64,000 nucleotides of DNA from Engraulis encrasicolus (Eukaryota; Chordata; Actinopteri; Clupeiformes; Engraulidae), in contig NC_085876.1 of assembly GCF_034702125.1 (NCBI RefSeq), positions 15,343,753 through 15,407,752 on the forward strand, written 5' to 3'. Position numbers and translations under genes: made by a program. A model generated the notes under the pieces. The model worked only from the letters and a program-made list of their open reading frames with translations, made no database searches and had not been told where the DNA came from. Within the stretch, counting starts at the first letter, position 1, and every line of letters starts with the position of its first letter. Of the stretch, positions 53,146 to 64,000 are shown one piece after another.

Positions 53146-53225
53146 CACTAGTTTGACGCCGTGTCGCCCGAGAGGGCTGTACTTGCGCCTTACGTCATTC
53201 AGAGTTTAACCTGAACATAAGGGAT
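53146..53225. mobile_element. Half copy of the telomere-core MITE
   Basis: GGGACTCACTAGTTTGACGC matches the left end at 22456, and GCGCCTTACGTCATT follows. The telomere-like core and the other end are absent. Confidence 0.55.
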
Positions 53226-53348
53226 ATCCTCAATAAGTCATTATTTGGTGTGCTTGGGAGAATGGCGTATTTGGTCCGAGGAATTTTCTATGTTTCCTAT
53301 GATTGTCGGTTGAGAGGAAATTGCAACTTGGGGTTCCCAAATGTGTTT

Positions 53349-53379
<31 letters not shown>

Positions 53380-53948
53380 TGTGTGTTGTTGCTCAGGCAC
53401 ACTTTAATGCTGTGTTAGGATAGTGTTCAGATTGCAGTATTGTTGCAAAAGCAGTCTGTGGAAACAGAAGAAGAATTAAGTGGCCACCTTTTCCTTTAGA
53501 CTATGAAAATAAGGGATGTTTTTTGGGAAAATGACAATCAGGGAAGGGAGAGGGTATAGGGTATTCACTTTCCATTTACTTTGATGAAGCCAAGACTAGT
53601 GGAAATATGGACAGCAATAATGATTTATTCTTTTTCTGTTCTGACCTGTTTTTTATTGTTTCCTGTTTTAAGGATTTACTTGTAGCTAGTGAAAATAAAC
53701 ACTCCTTTTACTTTTAATAACATTCTTGTCTAGACTGAAGTTGTTCTTGTGATGATGAATGCTCAGGTTGTTTTCATATCAGCACGGCTGTAGCGTGAGT
53801 CGGGATTTGGGTTGTTTCTTTAATAACTTAATGCTTGACTACCTCCTGCTTTTAAGCTGCAATGATGGGTCTGCCATACCGTACACTCTCTTCTCTATAA
53901 GCTGACACTATCTGTCTAGCAATATACGTACATAATATGTTCACTGTT
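53226..53948. other. Intergenic
   Basis: A short (GT)n lies at 53350-53372. No gene recognised. Confidence 0.4.
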
Positions 53949-54212
<264 letters not shown>

Positions 54213-54429
54213 ACGCGCGTGTTTGCGTGCGTGCGTGAAGGGCGTCCAGGTGCACACGGACCACACCAACCTCCTGGACTCAGGTGAGCTACATAGGCCT
54301 ACACACGCGCCGCTACCTCTTACTCACTACTTCTATTTCACTCGCTTGTTCATCACTCGCTCATGGAAGGTTTGTTTGTTCCCACTGGTTTACCTACCAC
54401 TGTGAAACCGACAAGTTTTCTGTCAACAA

Positions 54430-54870
54430 TACACCGCATTCCAAATTATTATGCAAAATGGAGTTTTCACTGTTTTCCCTAAATAATCAATATAAGAGTT
54501 GTAGTATTGTAAATAACTGAAAATGGTACCTTTTCAAAGAAATTAAAAGGATTAACAGGTCTCAATGAAATTAAAAGCTATTTCAATCAAAAAGATTTTA
54601 CAGTTCAAGTTGCATTACTGGATTGGTAGCTGATTCAGAGCAGACACAAGTTCGTGCAGATCACAAAATAAATGCAAGAACATAACAGAACAAGTGCTAA
54701 AATACCACCACAAAGTAGCAAAGAGGTGAAACAGCTGATACATTTGAAGCTGCTGGTAGCTCTGCAGTCCCACAAACTGCAAGGTGTAGCTATGGAGTTA
54801 TGCATAAACCCTCTTGTTCGCATGCACATTCTTCTGTTGTTCCAATGTACTGGCGGACTTTGAGCAATTT
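54430..54870. other. Possible mariner-type remnant
   Basis: The left part, CATTCCAAATTATTATGCA, has the style of a Tc1/mariner terminus, but I found no matching right end or TA pair. Otherwise non-coding. Confidence 0.25.
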
Positions 54871-55745
54871 AAATGTATTATCTTTTTTTTTTAGTTTAAC
54901 CCCTTAGCGCAGAGCCTATGTTATCACCTTACTGTCACCAAAATTGTAATGGCCATGTCTTAATCTGTTGCTTAAGGCTCTCAGTACTGTCATAGCAATG
55001 TTGTTATGATGTAGTTGAGTATTTTCAGCAAATAGTGAATAGGCCCGCCGGCGACCCCATCGGCAGTAAGAGACTACCTTAATATCAGGGATGTTATTGG
55101 AGAAATACCGGTAACAGGCTTTCTCTGACAGACAAGGATGTTCCCACACATTAATGGAAGTTGTCCATTAGACTTAGAATATGCCATACTGCATTATCCT
55201 TCAGGATACTGAATGTGATAGCTGAGAATCACAGCCTAATAAGATTCCATCCCTCATGCATTTTCCATCTCCTTAAAATTATTCTGCCTTAGTTTTCAGT
55301 CAGGCTCAGACAAAAACTCTTCTCGCATTCATTCATGCATTGAATCCGATTAATACATAATGAAAGTAAAGCTGCTCTGCTGGGATAGCCCTTACAGTAC
55401 TTTACACACAAAAAAGATATTTGTCTATTTTGTTCATAAAGATGGAGAGATTCTGAGAGGACATCCTGTTAAGCCTGGTCTGTGCTGGAATACAGAGGCA
55501 AATTGCAATAATGTGTGATTTGTCACCCCAAAGAATAAGTTACCTGTCAAAGTGTATGGTGAGATTACAATTGTTACTAGCCACAGGCCCACAGCCCAGT
55601 TTCCCCAGCATTTGGCTGTTTGGCAGGTTGGTAGGCAGTGTCAAGCCCTGGTGTGTGCGCTATAAAGGCCCGCTTGTACATTCTCTTTGCTTTGTTTTAT
55701 AGGCGTGGCAGTACTGAGTAATATAATACAGGTGTTTAGGCGTGA
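54871..55745. other. Intergenic
   Basis: No gene or clear repeat recognised. Confidence 0.4.
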
Positions 55746-55924
55746 TGAGGGAGAGAGAGAGATTCTGCATTCTGCAAGGCATAAATACTCTCACCAGTGA
55801 GTTGGAGACAAACTCTCTCTGTGTGTGTGTGTGTGTGTGTGTTTTTGTGTGTGCGTGTGTGCGTGCGTGCATGCGATTTCCCTCGGGATGAGTAAATGAT
55901 ACTCTACTCAACTCTACTTTACTA

Positions 55925-56013
<89 letters not shown>

Positions 56014-56019
56014 GCTGTT

Positions 56020-56053
<34 letters not shown>

Positions 56054-56130
56054 GGAGAGATCCTGAATGCCAAGCATCTACAGACGGACCCCAGCCAGGA
56101 GCAGGGCATGAACACCATTATCAGTGAGTT
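55746..56130. repeat. Diverged duplication flanking (GT)n arrays
   Basis: ATCAGTGAGTTGGAGACAGA (56119-56138) and ACCAGTGAGTTGGAGACAAA (near 55794) sit after related text (GCAAGGCATAAATAC / GCAGGGCATGAACAC). (GT)n arrays lie at 55820-55862 and 55927-56042. Confidence 0.65.
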
Positions 56131-56189
56131 GGAGACAGACATAGACTGGGCTGGGCTGCTTATCTGGCATACAGGGCATTTTCTCACAG

Positions 56190-56310
56190 TTCGGTTCCGG
56201 CTCAAGCTTATTTCCCGTTCCCGTTCGTTTCCTGTCTCTCTCTCCTATTGCTCTCCTGTCTCCTCTCAGATTTGGCAATAAGAAAAAGCCCAAAAAATAA
56301 ATGAATAAGA
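56190..56310 (+). repeat. SINE 3' body fragment
   Basis: TTTCCTGTCTCTCTCTC followed by AAAAAGCCCAAAAAATAAAT matches the CT-rich body and A-rich tail style of the SINE at 6035-6220. The tRNA-like head is missing. Confidence 0.5.
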
Positions 56311-57724
56311 GAAATTAAATGCTGCACAGCTTTTTCATGGACCAGTAGGGGTCACTGCTGTCATAAGAATTATGATGGCAATAGAAACTCAACTTGTGGA
56401 GTGAACAAATTAGACATGCTGTATACCAGAGATACTGTATCTAACCACCATCTCTGTGTATTCCCACTGACAATGCCACATTAATGGCATGAATGACAGG
56501 GTACAAAAAGTTGTTCACTTGCGCTAGCCTAGCACCAGCGACCTCTAGAATCACAAAAACTGCTCGGAATGACAAAAAAGTATCTCTACACGTCGACAGT
56601 ACTCTGCACTAACAAGGAAATAGGGTCCCATCTCATAAATCTCAGAGTATCGCTTTAAGCCCATTGATGACTCCATGCAGCATGGAGCACATGTGAAGCC
56701 TGCCTCTCTCTACGAGCTGTTTTCAAACTGTCATTGTTAAGAGGTGAGAGAGCGCAACTCAATGGTATTGTGTAATACAGTACAATCAATTATTCATGTA
56801 GCAGCTGCTTCACACAGAATCCCTATACAGTAGGCCTATATACTGTACATACACCGAGATGACATGATCATGTTCATTCAAAATGGCTATTCTTTTCTAT
56901 TGTATTCTATTGTATTCTATTGTATTCTATTCTATTGGTATATGTGAAGCATGCTGTATGCTTCTAACGCGTTCATTGATTATCAACTCAGCCTCCATTA
57001 ACTGCACTGGAAAGTTCTGCGGTATATGCACTGACCTTTACTTAAACTCCCCACATGCGGTAGGAATACTGATGAGATGCAGCCTGGCAGATGGAGAACA
57101 GCTGCTATTGATCCAACATGGTGATCTCTGTTATGGAAACCCATACAGTGCTGTCTCCTTGCCGTGCGCCTACCCTGTGTGTGAGTGCGGCTGTGTGTGT
57201 GTCTGTGTGTGTGTCTGTGTTCACTGAGCTGCAGTGCTCTGGCTTTAACCAAGAAAAACAACACGCACATCCGTCTCAAGAATGGCTGCAGGTCCAGGAC
57301 AAGTAAAGTCTTGTGAAAACTGGAAATAAAACGTCACAATATTAATCTAGAATGCCTTCAGAGAGTGCAGACTTCTGCCAAGGAAGCTGTTTGATAGAAC
57401 ATTTGACTATATTACTCGGTGTTGCGGACTTTATCTGCAATGTGATGAGCTCCAATATGAATCCAAAACAGAACACTCATCGTTGCGGGGTGTAGGCTGC
57501 AGAAGTATACTCCTCTGAGACTTCTAAGGACTACAGGAACATTTTAAACCCAAAAATCATCAGCTTTTTTTCCTCAGTATGTTCTTTTCATCAGTACTAA
57601 GTCACTCATATGAAAACAAAACCGTTCAGAGATAAGTACTTTACTGTGATCCCAGTGTAAACAGTCTGTGGAAACTGCATCCGATCCAACTAGTTAGTCT
57701 TATGGTACTCTACTTCCTATTCCT
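56311..57724. other. Intergenic
   Basis: Short repeats only, such as TATTGTATTCTAT units at 56890-56940. No gene recognised. Confidence 0.4.
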
Positions 57725-57866
57725 CTTTCTCTCTCTTCCTCTCTCTCCCTCCCTCTCTCTCCCTCCCTCTCTCTCTCTACTCCTCTCCATTCTGCCTATG
57801 ACATTTTTCTCATACACTTTTAATCTTTTTCAGTCTTCAGTTTGTGATACACCCTCCCACCATGTG

Positions 57867-57919
<53 letters not shown>

Positions 57920-57920
57920 A
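57725..57920. repeat. CT-rich low-complexity DNA
   Basis: CTCTCTCC-type units and a (CT)n array at 57870-57917. Confidence 0.9.
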
Positions 57921-57925
57921 CCATG

Positions 57926-58399
57926 CTAGTGTAGTGGTATTGGTATGGTAGTGGCTTTTGTGGTGTCTATGCAATGTCCCTCTGTCTGCCCTTGTTGTCC
58001 CAGTAGGATAGATAATGATTTGTCTGTATTCAGATCCGGGAAACCCGGGATTACTTGGTTAAATTTATTAAAATGCGCTTCTCTAATTTTTGAATATTTG
58101 TCGCATTGGAGAAGGAAGTGCACCTCTGTCTCGACCTCACCTGTCGTGCAGTGAGCACATATCCTTTGCTCTCTTGGCAGCCATGATTGTCGTCGTCTGC
58201 CTTTTTCGAGAGCAAGGCTGTGGTCACTGAGTCTGTATTTGGTCAGGATCTGCCGCTGCTTTATATCTCTGACAGTAAAGAGATATTCTTCCAGTTCATA
58301 ATTTGTTTTGATAGTCCTATAACATTCTAATTTGCTTTGGGTTTTGGTTTCATTTTGCCAATGGTCCAGATATTTATCTTTGGAGTTTTGTATATGCAC
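57926..58399 (-). pseudogene. LINE ORF2 C-terminal domain relic
   Basis: A 157-codon open minus-strand frame reads LTKYRLSDHSLALEKGR, then RICAHCTTGEVETEVHFLLQ and CDKYSKIREA. The C-x2-C...E-HFLL-C zinc-binding pattern is typical of the region after the reverse transcriptase in fish non-LTR retroposons (zf-RVT-like). No RT domain precedes it on this strand, so the copy is 5' truncated. Confidence 0.7.
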
Positions 58400-58559
58400 A
58401 ATGTTTTGTTCAAATACACAAGAGGTGGGTGTTCTCGATTTTTTTAAAGATCATGTAGCAAAAAAAAAGTTTGATTCGTCGACAAAAATGTCAAACGCAA
58501 TCAACCACGCTTGCTTCTGCAGACGTGTGTTGTAGCCATTTCACACAGGTAAAACAAAA

Positions 58560-59000
58560 AAAACAAAACAAAAAAACAAAGAAGGCTGCGGTTCGCAAGA
58601 CACGCTGTTACAGCGACCGTGATGTTCAGTTGAAAGATAATGAAGAAATTTTAATCGAGGAAAGGAAATATGATTGAAGACCCTTTAGATAGAGAGCAGG
58701 AGTGTGATTTGCCGCGGCCGCATGAAGAGGTGGGCGAGTGGCTTCCAAATAGACAGTCAGCTAGATTTCGCCCCCGACGTTACCAAAACTTCACTCCGAC
58801 ACTCGGGGCAATTGGCGAAGGTGCCAATATCTGAGGAAGCACGTCCTTCAGATATATTTCAGAATATTTTCACTGAGGAACTTTAGGATATGGTGATAAC
58901 CTATTGGTGAGGCAGACAACGGTAGACATGCGAATTGTAGACGCGCGGCCACACATCCAGCTCAAAGTGGAGCCCCGTCTCAAAATAGGATATGAAATTG
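58560..59000 (+). pseudogene. Possible piggyBac-type transposase N-terminal relic
   Basis: The frame reads VPISEEARPSDIFQNIFTEE then L and a stop; the next frame runs on as VRQTTVDMRIVDARPHIQLK. The pattern P..FFQ.IFTEEL followed by an R-Q region resembles the start of the DDE_Tnp_1_7 (piggyBac) domain. Stops and shifts break it and no catalytic D was placed. Recognition is tentative. Confidence 0.35.
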
Positions 59001-59514
59001 CTCATCGGTCTCTCTGCATAACGTTTGGAGGAATAAAACGGCCATACTCGCCGGTGGGAGAGCAAGTGGCTGTATCAGACAAATGTCCCCCGATTTATGG
59101 CAGAAATGACTGCCTAATAATTATAGGCCTAATAATAGGTCCTAATGATTAGGCTATTATGATTTAGCCTAGTTATAATCAGCTATTGTAACAGTAGCAA
59201 TAGTAGCCTAATAGGCCTAGCTTATAATAAAGAGCATCAAGCATTATCCTGAAAGCACATGAAACGTTTTTCAATAATTTGACTATGAGATATGATTTTT
59301 TTAAGGAATATGTGTTAGTGTTAATGCTGAATGAACATAATCCAGTGAAAGCAGAGGATTTTACCTTTTAAATGCAATTTGTCCCATGTCCCTATGTGTT
59401 CCAGAGGCTGAGATATTGAATTTTTCATAGGAGTTTTCAACCAATTTTTCTTATCTCAAAAAACCCTCAGGCATTGGGGACCTTTTCTAAAAACTGGCTC
59501 AGGCGCCAATGGGT

Positions 59515-59612
59515 TAAGTAGGGTTAAGGTTAGGGTTAGGTTTAGGTTTAGGTTTAGGTTTAGGGGACATAAGGCGTAAGTACCGAAAGGGCGTCGAATT
59601 AGTGAGTCCCGA
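59515..59612. mobile_element. Partial telomere-core MITE
   Basis: (GGTTAG/GGTTTA)n at 59520-59563 is followed by GTAAGTACCGAAAGGGCGTC and ATTAGTGAGTCCC, the right end of the element at 22456-22657. The left end is missing. Confidence 0.65.
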
Positions 59613-59812
59613 GTGTATCAGCAGTGTTCTGTCAGCACCCCCTCCCCGCCCCTGCAGACGCTTGGATAACCATGGCAGCAGTGGGGCAATTCAAGTGAAT
59701 AGGCAGCGTTTCGTTGCCCTACCACGAAAAACCGGCAATAACGTGAATGCACCACGAAAATTAATCAATTTTTTTTCGTGAAGACTTTACGAAAGGCGTG
59801 AGATAGGGCTCC

Positions 59813-60480
<668 letters not shown>

Positions 60481-61275
60481 GTTGTTTCTCTGTCTCTCCC
60501 CTATATTTTCTCTTTCTCTCACACCCTGTTGTCTTCTCTGCCTTTCACTCATACATTGTTTCTTATTTGCTCCCCCGGCTCCTTTCATTGCCGGCGTGCC
60601 TTGTCTCTGTCTGAAAGGGCTCTGTCTAAAAACCACTTAGTCACTCGTTGGCCACAAACGTCACACGCCTTTCCCCCACTTTCCCCATCATCACCTTCCC
60701 TTCCTCACTCCTCCGCTCTCTCAACACAGAATGTGACAACGTGTTGATAATTAAGAATGAGTGGCTTTTTCAGATTGTTTTCAGAGTTCAAAGTAATGAA
60801 TCAGAAATGTTCACACATGTTCACTGCAATCAATGCAGCTAGCACGCTGCATAAAGTATAAACATGTGAAAAAAAGTGTGAGGTGCATGCACATCTTAAA
60901 AATCAATTGCAGTGGGTGCAGGATATCAAAGAACGCACAAGAAAAAAGAAAGCTATCTGCACACCACAAAAGCTCCCTTGTCGTGATTTAACTCATTCAG
61001 TGCCAGCCATTTTCAAATTCAGACCAGGGGGTTGCCAGGCTTTTTTCAAGAGCCATAAAAAATTGAGTTCTTTGTCCATGTGAACATCAAACATACCAGA
61101 TCAACGTGTTAGGCCCGAGCCCCCGCCAAAAAACAGAAATGACTTGATATCAAGTCTTTGGCACTGTGCCATGCATTCTGACTCGTTTTCAAGTCCAGGG
61201 CAGTCAAAGAGCTACTGAAGAATTCGCACACTGTTTCGAGTTTTTAGATGCGTCCCAGCATCTCTATAAGAGGGT

Positions 61276-61375
61276 CTGTCTGTCTGTCCGTCCGTCCGTC
61301 CGTCTGAAACGCATTCCTTGTCTGAAACGCTGTCTGAAACGCATTCCTTGTCTGAAACGCTGTCTGAAACGCATT
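61276..61375. repeat. Short tandem repeat, 30-bp unit
   Basis: (CTGT/CCGT)n leads into about 2.5 copies of GTCTGAAACGCATTCCTT plus GTCTGAAACGCT. Confidence 0.85.
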
Positions 61376-61389
61376 TCTTCAATTGTTCC

Positions 61390-63559
61390 TTCCCCTGTCC
61401 ACCAGGAGGCGGACGGGAGTTACACATTTTTTTGAAAAACATGGCGGCGATTTCTGTGATTTCCAACATCATGTTTTTGCTTAATATAAAGACCCTAAAT
61501 GCTTATAAATGTCAAGACTACCACGGATTGATGTAAAAATGCACCACGAACGTATGTAACACAAGTAGGTTACCCCACATTGCCATTTGATCACTCGATG
61601 TTTTGAGCTAACCGGGTAAGCTAATGTTAGCATTTTACCAGAACCAGGCAGCTACAAGCTTATATTAGACTACTTCTATACTTCTATAAGGATATAACGG
61701 GGCTTAAATGTTATCTAGGACCAAAACACAATCGCATTTAAGCCATGTACACACTGTGTTGTGATATTGGGTGAATAATGTGTGCAAACGACCGTTCGCC
61801 GTTTGTTATCTCGCTCGGTCTACCCGGTGTCAGCTGCGAGACAGGCCGCGCCGCGAGGCTCGAAAGTCGGCTGAGCAGCGTAGTTAGCCCCGGGGAGAAT
61901 CTAATGGGAGTATGTGTGACCACACCCCCAGCGCGATATTATGGAACCGTAATAAGTTGACAGGCGACCAGCAACGCTACTGCTCTTCCTAAACGTGAGT
62001 TTGCAAACATTCTGCCCCTACGTTTCAGTGAGTAGTCAGTGTTCTCGAACTAGTAGACAGATGGGCCCCACAGGTGCTTTCCCTTGCGCTCAGAGAGAGC
62101 ATGGGACAGAACGCGTCTTTTGCTTCGTAATTGGTTTGCAGTCGTATGAATTTGGTAAACTCTGCCACTGAAGCTCACTGCTTTGTGCCTTGACGGTAAA
62201 AAGCTGGCTTTGAAAATTAAGCGCACAATGCATCCAAAGGGTGAACCCATAGCGCATGATTCACCCAAACGGTTTTATTTATTTATTAGGCTATTTGGCG
62301 ATGTTTAGTTTCTTTCCCACATGCACATGACGCTGAAATGGCGTGATAGCCTACTAAAGGTTGATAAATAACCTAGTACTAATAATATCTGGTAATTTGT
62401 AATGTAGCCACTTGATCTATGTGAAATTTGAAATTAGATGCTTCTTTTCCAAATCCAAGCATGATGGCCTTATTATAGTCTAAACTGCAAAATATAAAGC
62501 TTTGTCTCGTCATTTCGCTGCCTGCCACATTATTTGGACTTTCCATGGGCAATAGGCTATGACCAATAAACAAAAAGCACATCCTCAGAGGGGGGTGGGC
62601 GTTGACAGGTTAGGAGGAGGCCAGCGGGGCGTTTTGGGGGGGGAAAGGTTGGAACTGGCATAGAGGGACGCATCTGTTGTCCGCCTGTCGGCCTTGTTTC
62701 TTTCCTTTCCTTTCCCTAAACGTGTGAACATGAACATGAAACAAGGCCTTGGTCGGGTGTTAGGCTACATGCCCATGAACATTTCAACTGCCTTGAGACT
62801 GGATCTTATCAACTTCCCCCCTTGCTGTGATAGCAATACAATGGTTGCCATGGTTACTTTGACTTTGCTGTGTTGGGACAAAACACTGTATCATTGGGAC
62901 AAAATATTTTTTTCTGCTGATAGAAAGATTAGAGTTTGTAAGAAAGTAATTACTTGAAATAATAATTGTTTCTTTTATTTTGCACACTTGTAATTAAATT
63001 TGCACAGCAGCCTAGGCCAACTAATCACATGCGGTTTCTAATCGGTCATTATAAATTGGTTATTATTTAAAACAAAGCTCCTCTCCTGTACTCCTGCCAT
63101 CCAAGTGTAGTACTTGTCAAGTGTTGGACTCCTTTTCTCAATAGGAATCAAATGTTCTGCTTATTATTTGACTGGCCCCAATAGAAAATACGTACTTCAT
63201 CCTGAGCTTAAATACACAGGTCCTTGTTTCAACTAGCTGAGGGTTTCTCAAAGTGGGGTGGGTGCCCCTCTAGTGGGGTGCGGTACAGCATTTTTGCTGT
63301 AGGGGTTTGGCTCGCCAGGCTATTATTTAATAATTTTCTGTTTTACCATAACACATTCACTCACAATATATTCACGAATTGTCCTAAATTTAAAAAACTT
63401 TATTTATTTAGTTAGGCCCATTTATACCTTCACATACCCTTCCTCTGAAGAGGGAAATGGCAGAAAAAGTTTGTGAAACACTGAGTTAGCCCTTGGGACT
63501 AAGACGTTGGCTTGGACACACTGCTGAGCCATTCCATTTTAGGAAATGCTGAGTGTTGG
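61390..63559. other. Intergenic to window edge
   Basis: 61780-61990 and 62580-62760 are relatively CpG/GC-rich and could be regulatory, but no exon or domain could be read. Open frames under 90 codons show no family features. Confidence 0.35.
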
Positions 63560-63655
63560 ATGCAGGGAAGCTGACAGAGGGGGACAAAGGGGTCACTTGT
63601 CCTGGGCCCAGGGAGAGAGATGGCCCAGAATTGGATCCTCATTACATTCCATGGG
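63560..63655. repeat. Dispersed repeat fragment (second copy)
   Basis: AGAGGGGGACAAAGGGG, CCCAGGGAGAGAGATGGCCC and AGAATTGGATCCTCATTACA match the block at 4875-4975. Confidence 0.55.
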
Positions 63656-64000
63656 CTGTCAGTTTCCATGGTTGGATGCATTGTTACACAACCACATCAC
63701 AACAGTCCTTGGCCGCCAAACACTGCTAGCATTGCTGTTCTGAAGGATGGTACTTCATCTCCAGCTGTGTAAATGCCAGCTCTCCATAATACTCGAGCTG
63801 ACAAGCTTTCCATTCCCCGTCACAATGGATATTTGCTCTACAGCAAGCGTTATGAGTGGGACGTGGTCTGTCTAGAGCAGTTACGTTATTAAATTCCATC
63901 TGTCATAGCAATATAATCAAGATAAAGTTTGTCTATGATGACATCACAGACTTTCTCAATAAATAGGCATCAAAATATAGGCTGCAATGCATTCGTCCAC

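Noticed and set aside
54239..54281. Candidate exon (GVQVHTDHTNLLDS) with a GTGAGC donor
   Set aside because: The upstream acceptor is in a GT repeat without a pyrimidine tract, there is no recognisable family and no partner exon.
56066..56120. Candidate exon ILNAKHLQTDPSQEQGMN before GTGAGT
   Set aside because: The same text with the same GTGAGT occurs as a diverged non-coding duplicate at 55750-55810, so the signal belongs to a repeat.

Overview
The window is vertebrate nuclear DNA, almost certainly from a teleost fish. The genes have introns with GT..AG boundaries, long (GT)n, (CT)n and (TATC)n arrays are everywhere, tRNA-derived SINEs of fish type recur, and small DNA transposons (hAT, piggyBac and Tc1/mariner types) lie between and inside genes. 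There are no operons, prokaryotic genes or CRISPR arrays.

Layout. (1) 5508-14123, plus strand: a complete four-coding-exon golph3l gene (Golgi phosphoprotein 3-like, 288 residues), with a possible untranslated first exon near 1.2-1.35 kb. (2) 17376-17967, minus strand: a cathepsin S/K-like cysteine protease pseudogene without its catalytic-cysteine exon and with a frameshift. Human GOLPH3L also lies close to CTSS and CTSK, so this looks like conserved synteny. (3) 20.5-27.8 kb: a transposon-rich stretch with a foldback element holding telomere-like repeats, and a PNMA-like (gag-derived) gene split by a transposon of about 3.1 kb. (4) 27.9-52.9 kb: a large, strongly interrupted inverted repeat. 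The left arm (27943-40326) is split by an 8.1-kb foldback insertion, a 1.5-kb insertion and a 440-bp hAT element. The right arm (50403-52910) is nearly intact. The loop carries a TTF-type zinc-finger transposase relic and (5) the last seven exons of a minus-strand TOG-domain gene, togaram2/crescerin-like (42908-49801). (6) 52.9-64 kb: no gene that I can support, only microsatellites, LINE and piggyBac relics and tandem duplications.

The two real genes are functionally unrelated. golph3l acts at the Golgi as a PI4P-binding adaptor for glycosyltransferase retention. TOGARAM proteins act on microtubules of cilia. Splice phases of both genes were checked by hand and agree at every junction. Most of the interest lies in how mobile DNA touches them: a weak golph3l splice donor that runs straight into a microsatellite, a Tc1-like insertion whose TA target lies at positions +6/+7 of a TOG-gene intron, and the TOG-gene 3' end sitting in the loop of a 25-kb inverted repeat. 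I found no convincing new multi-gene system.
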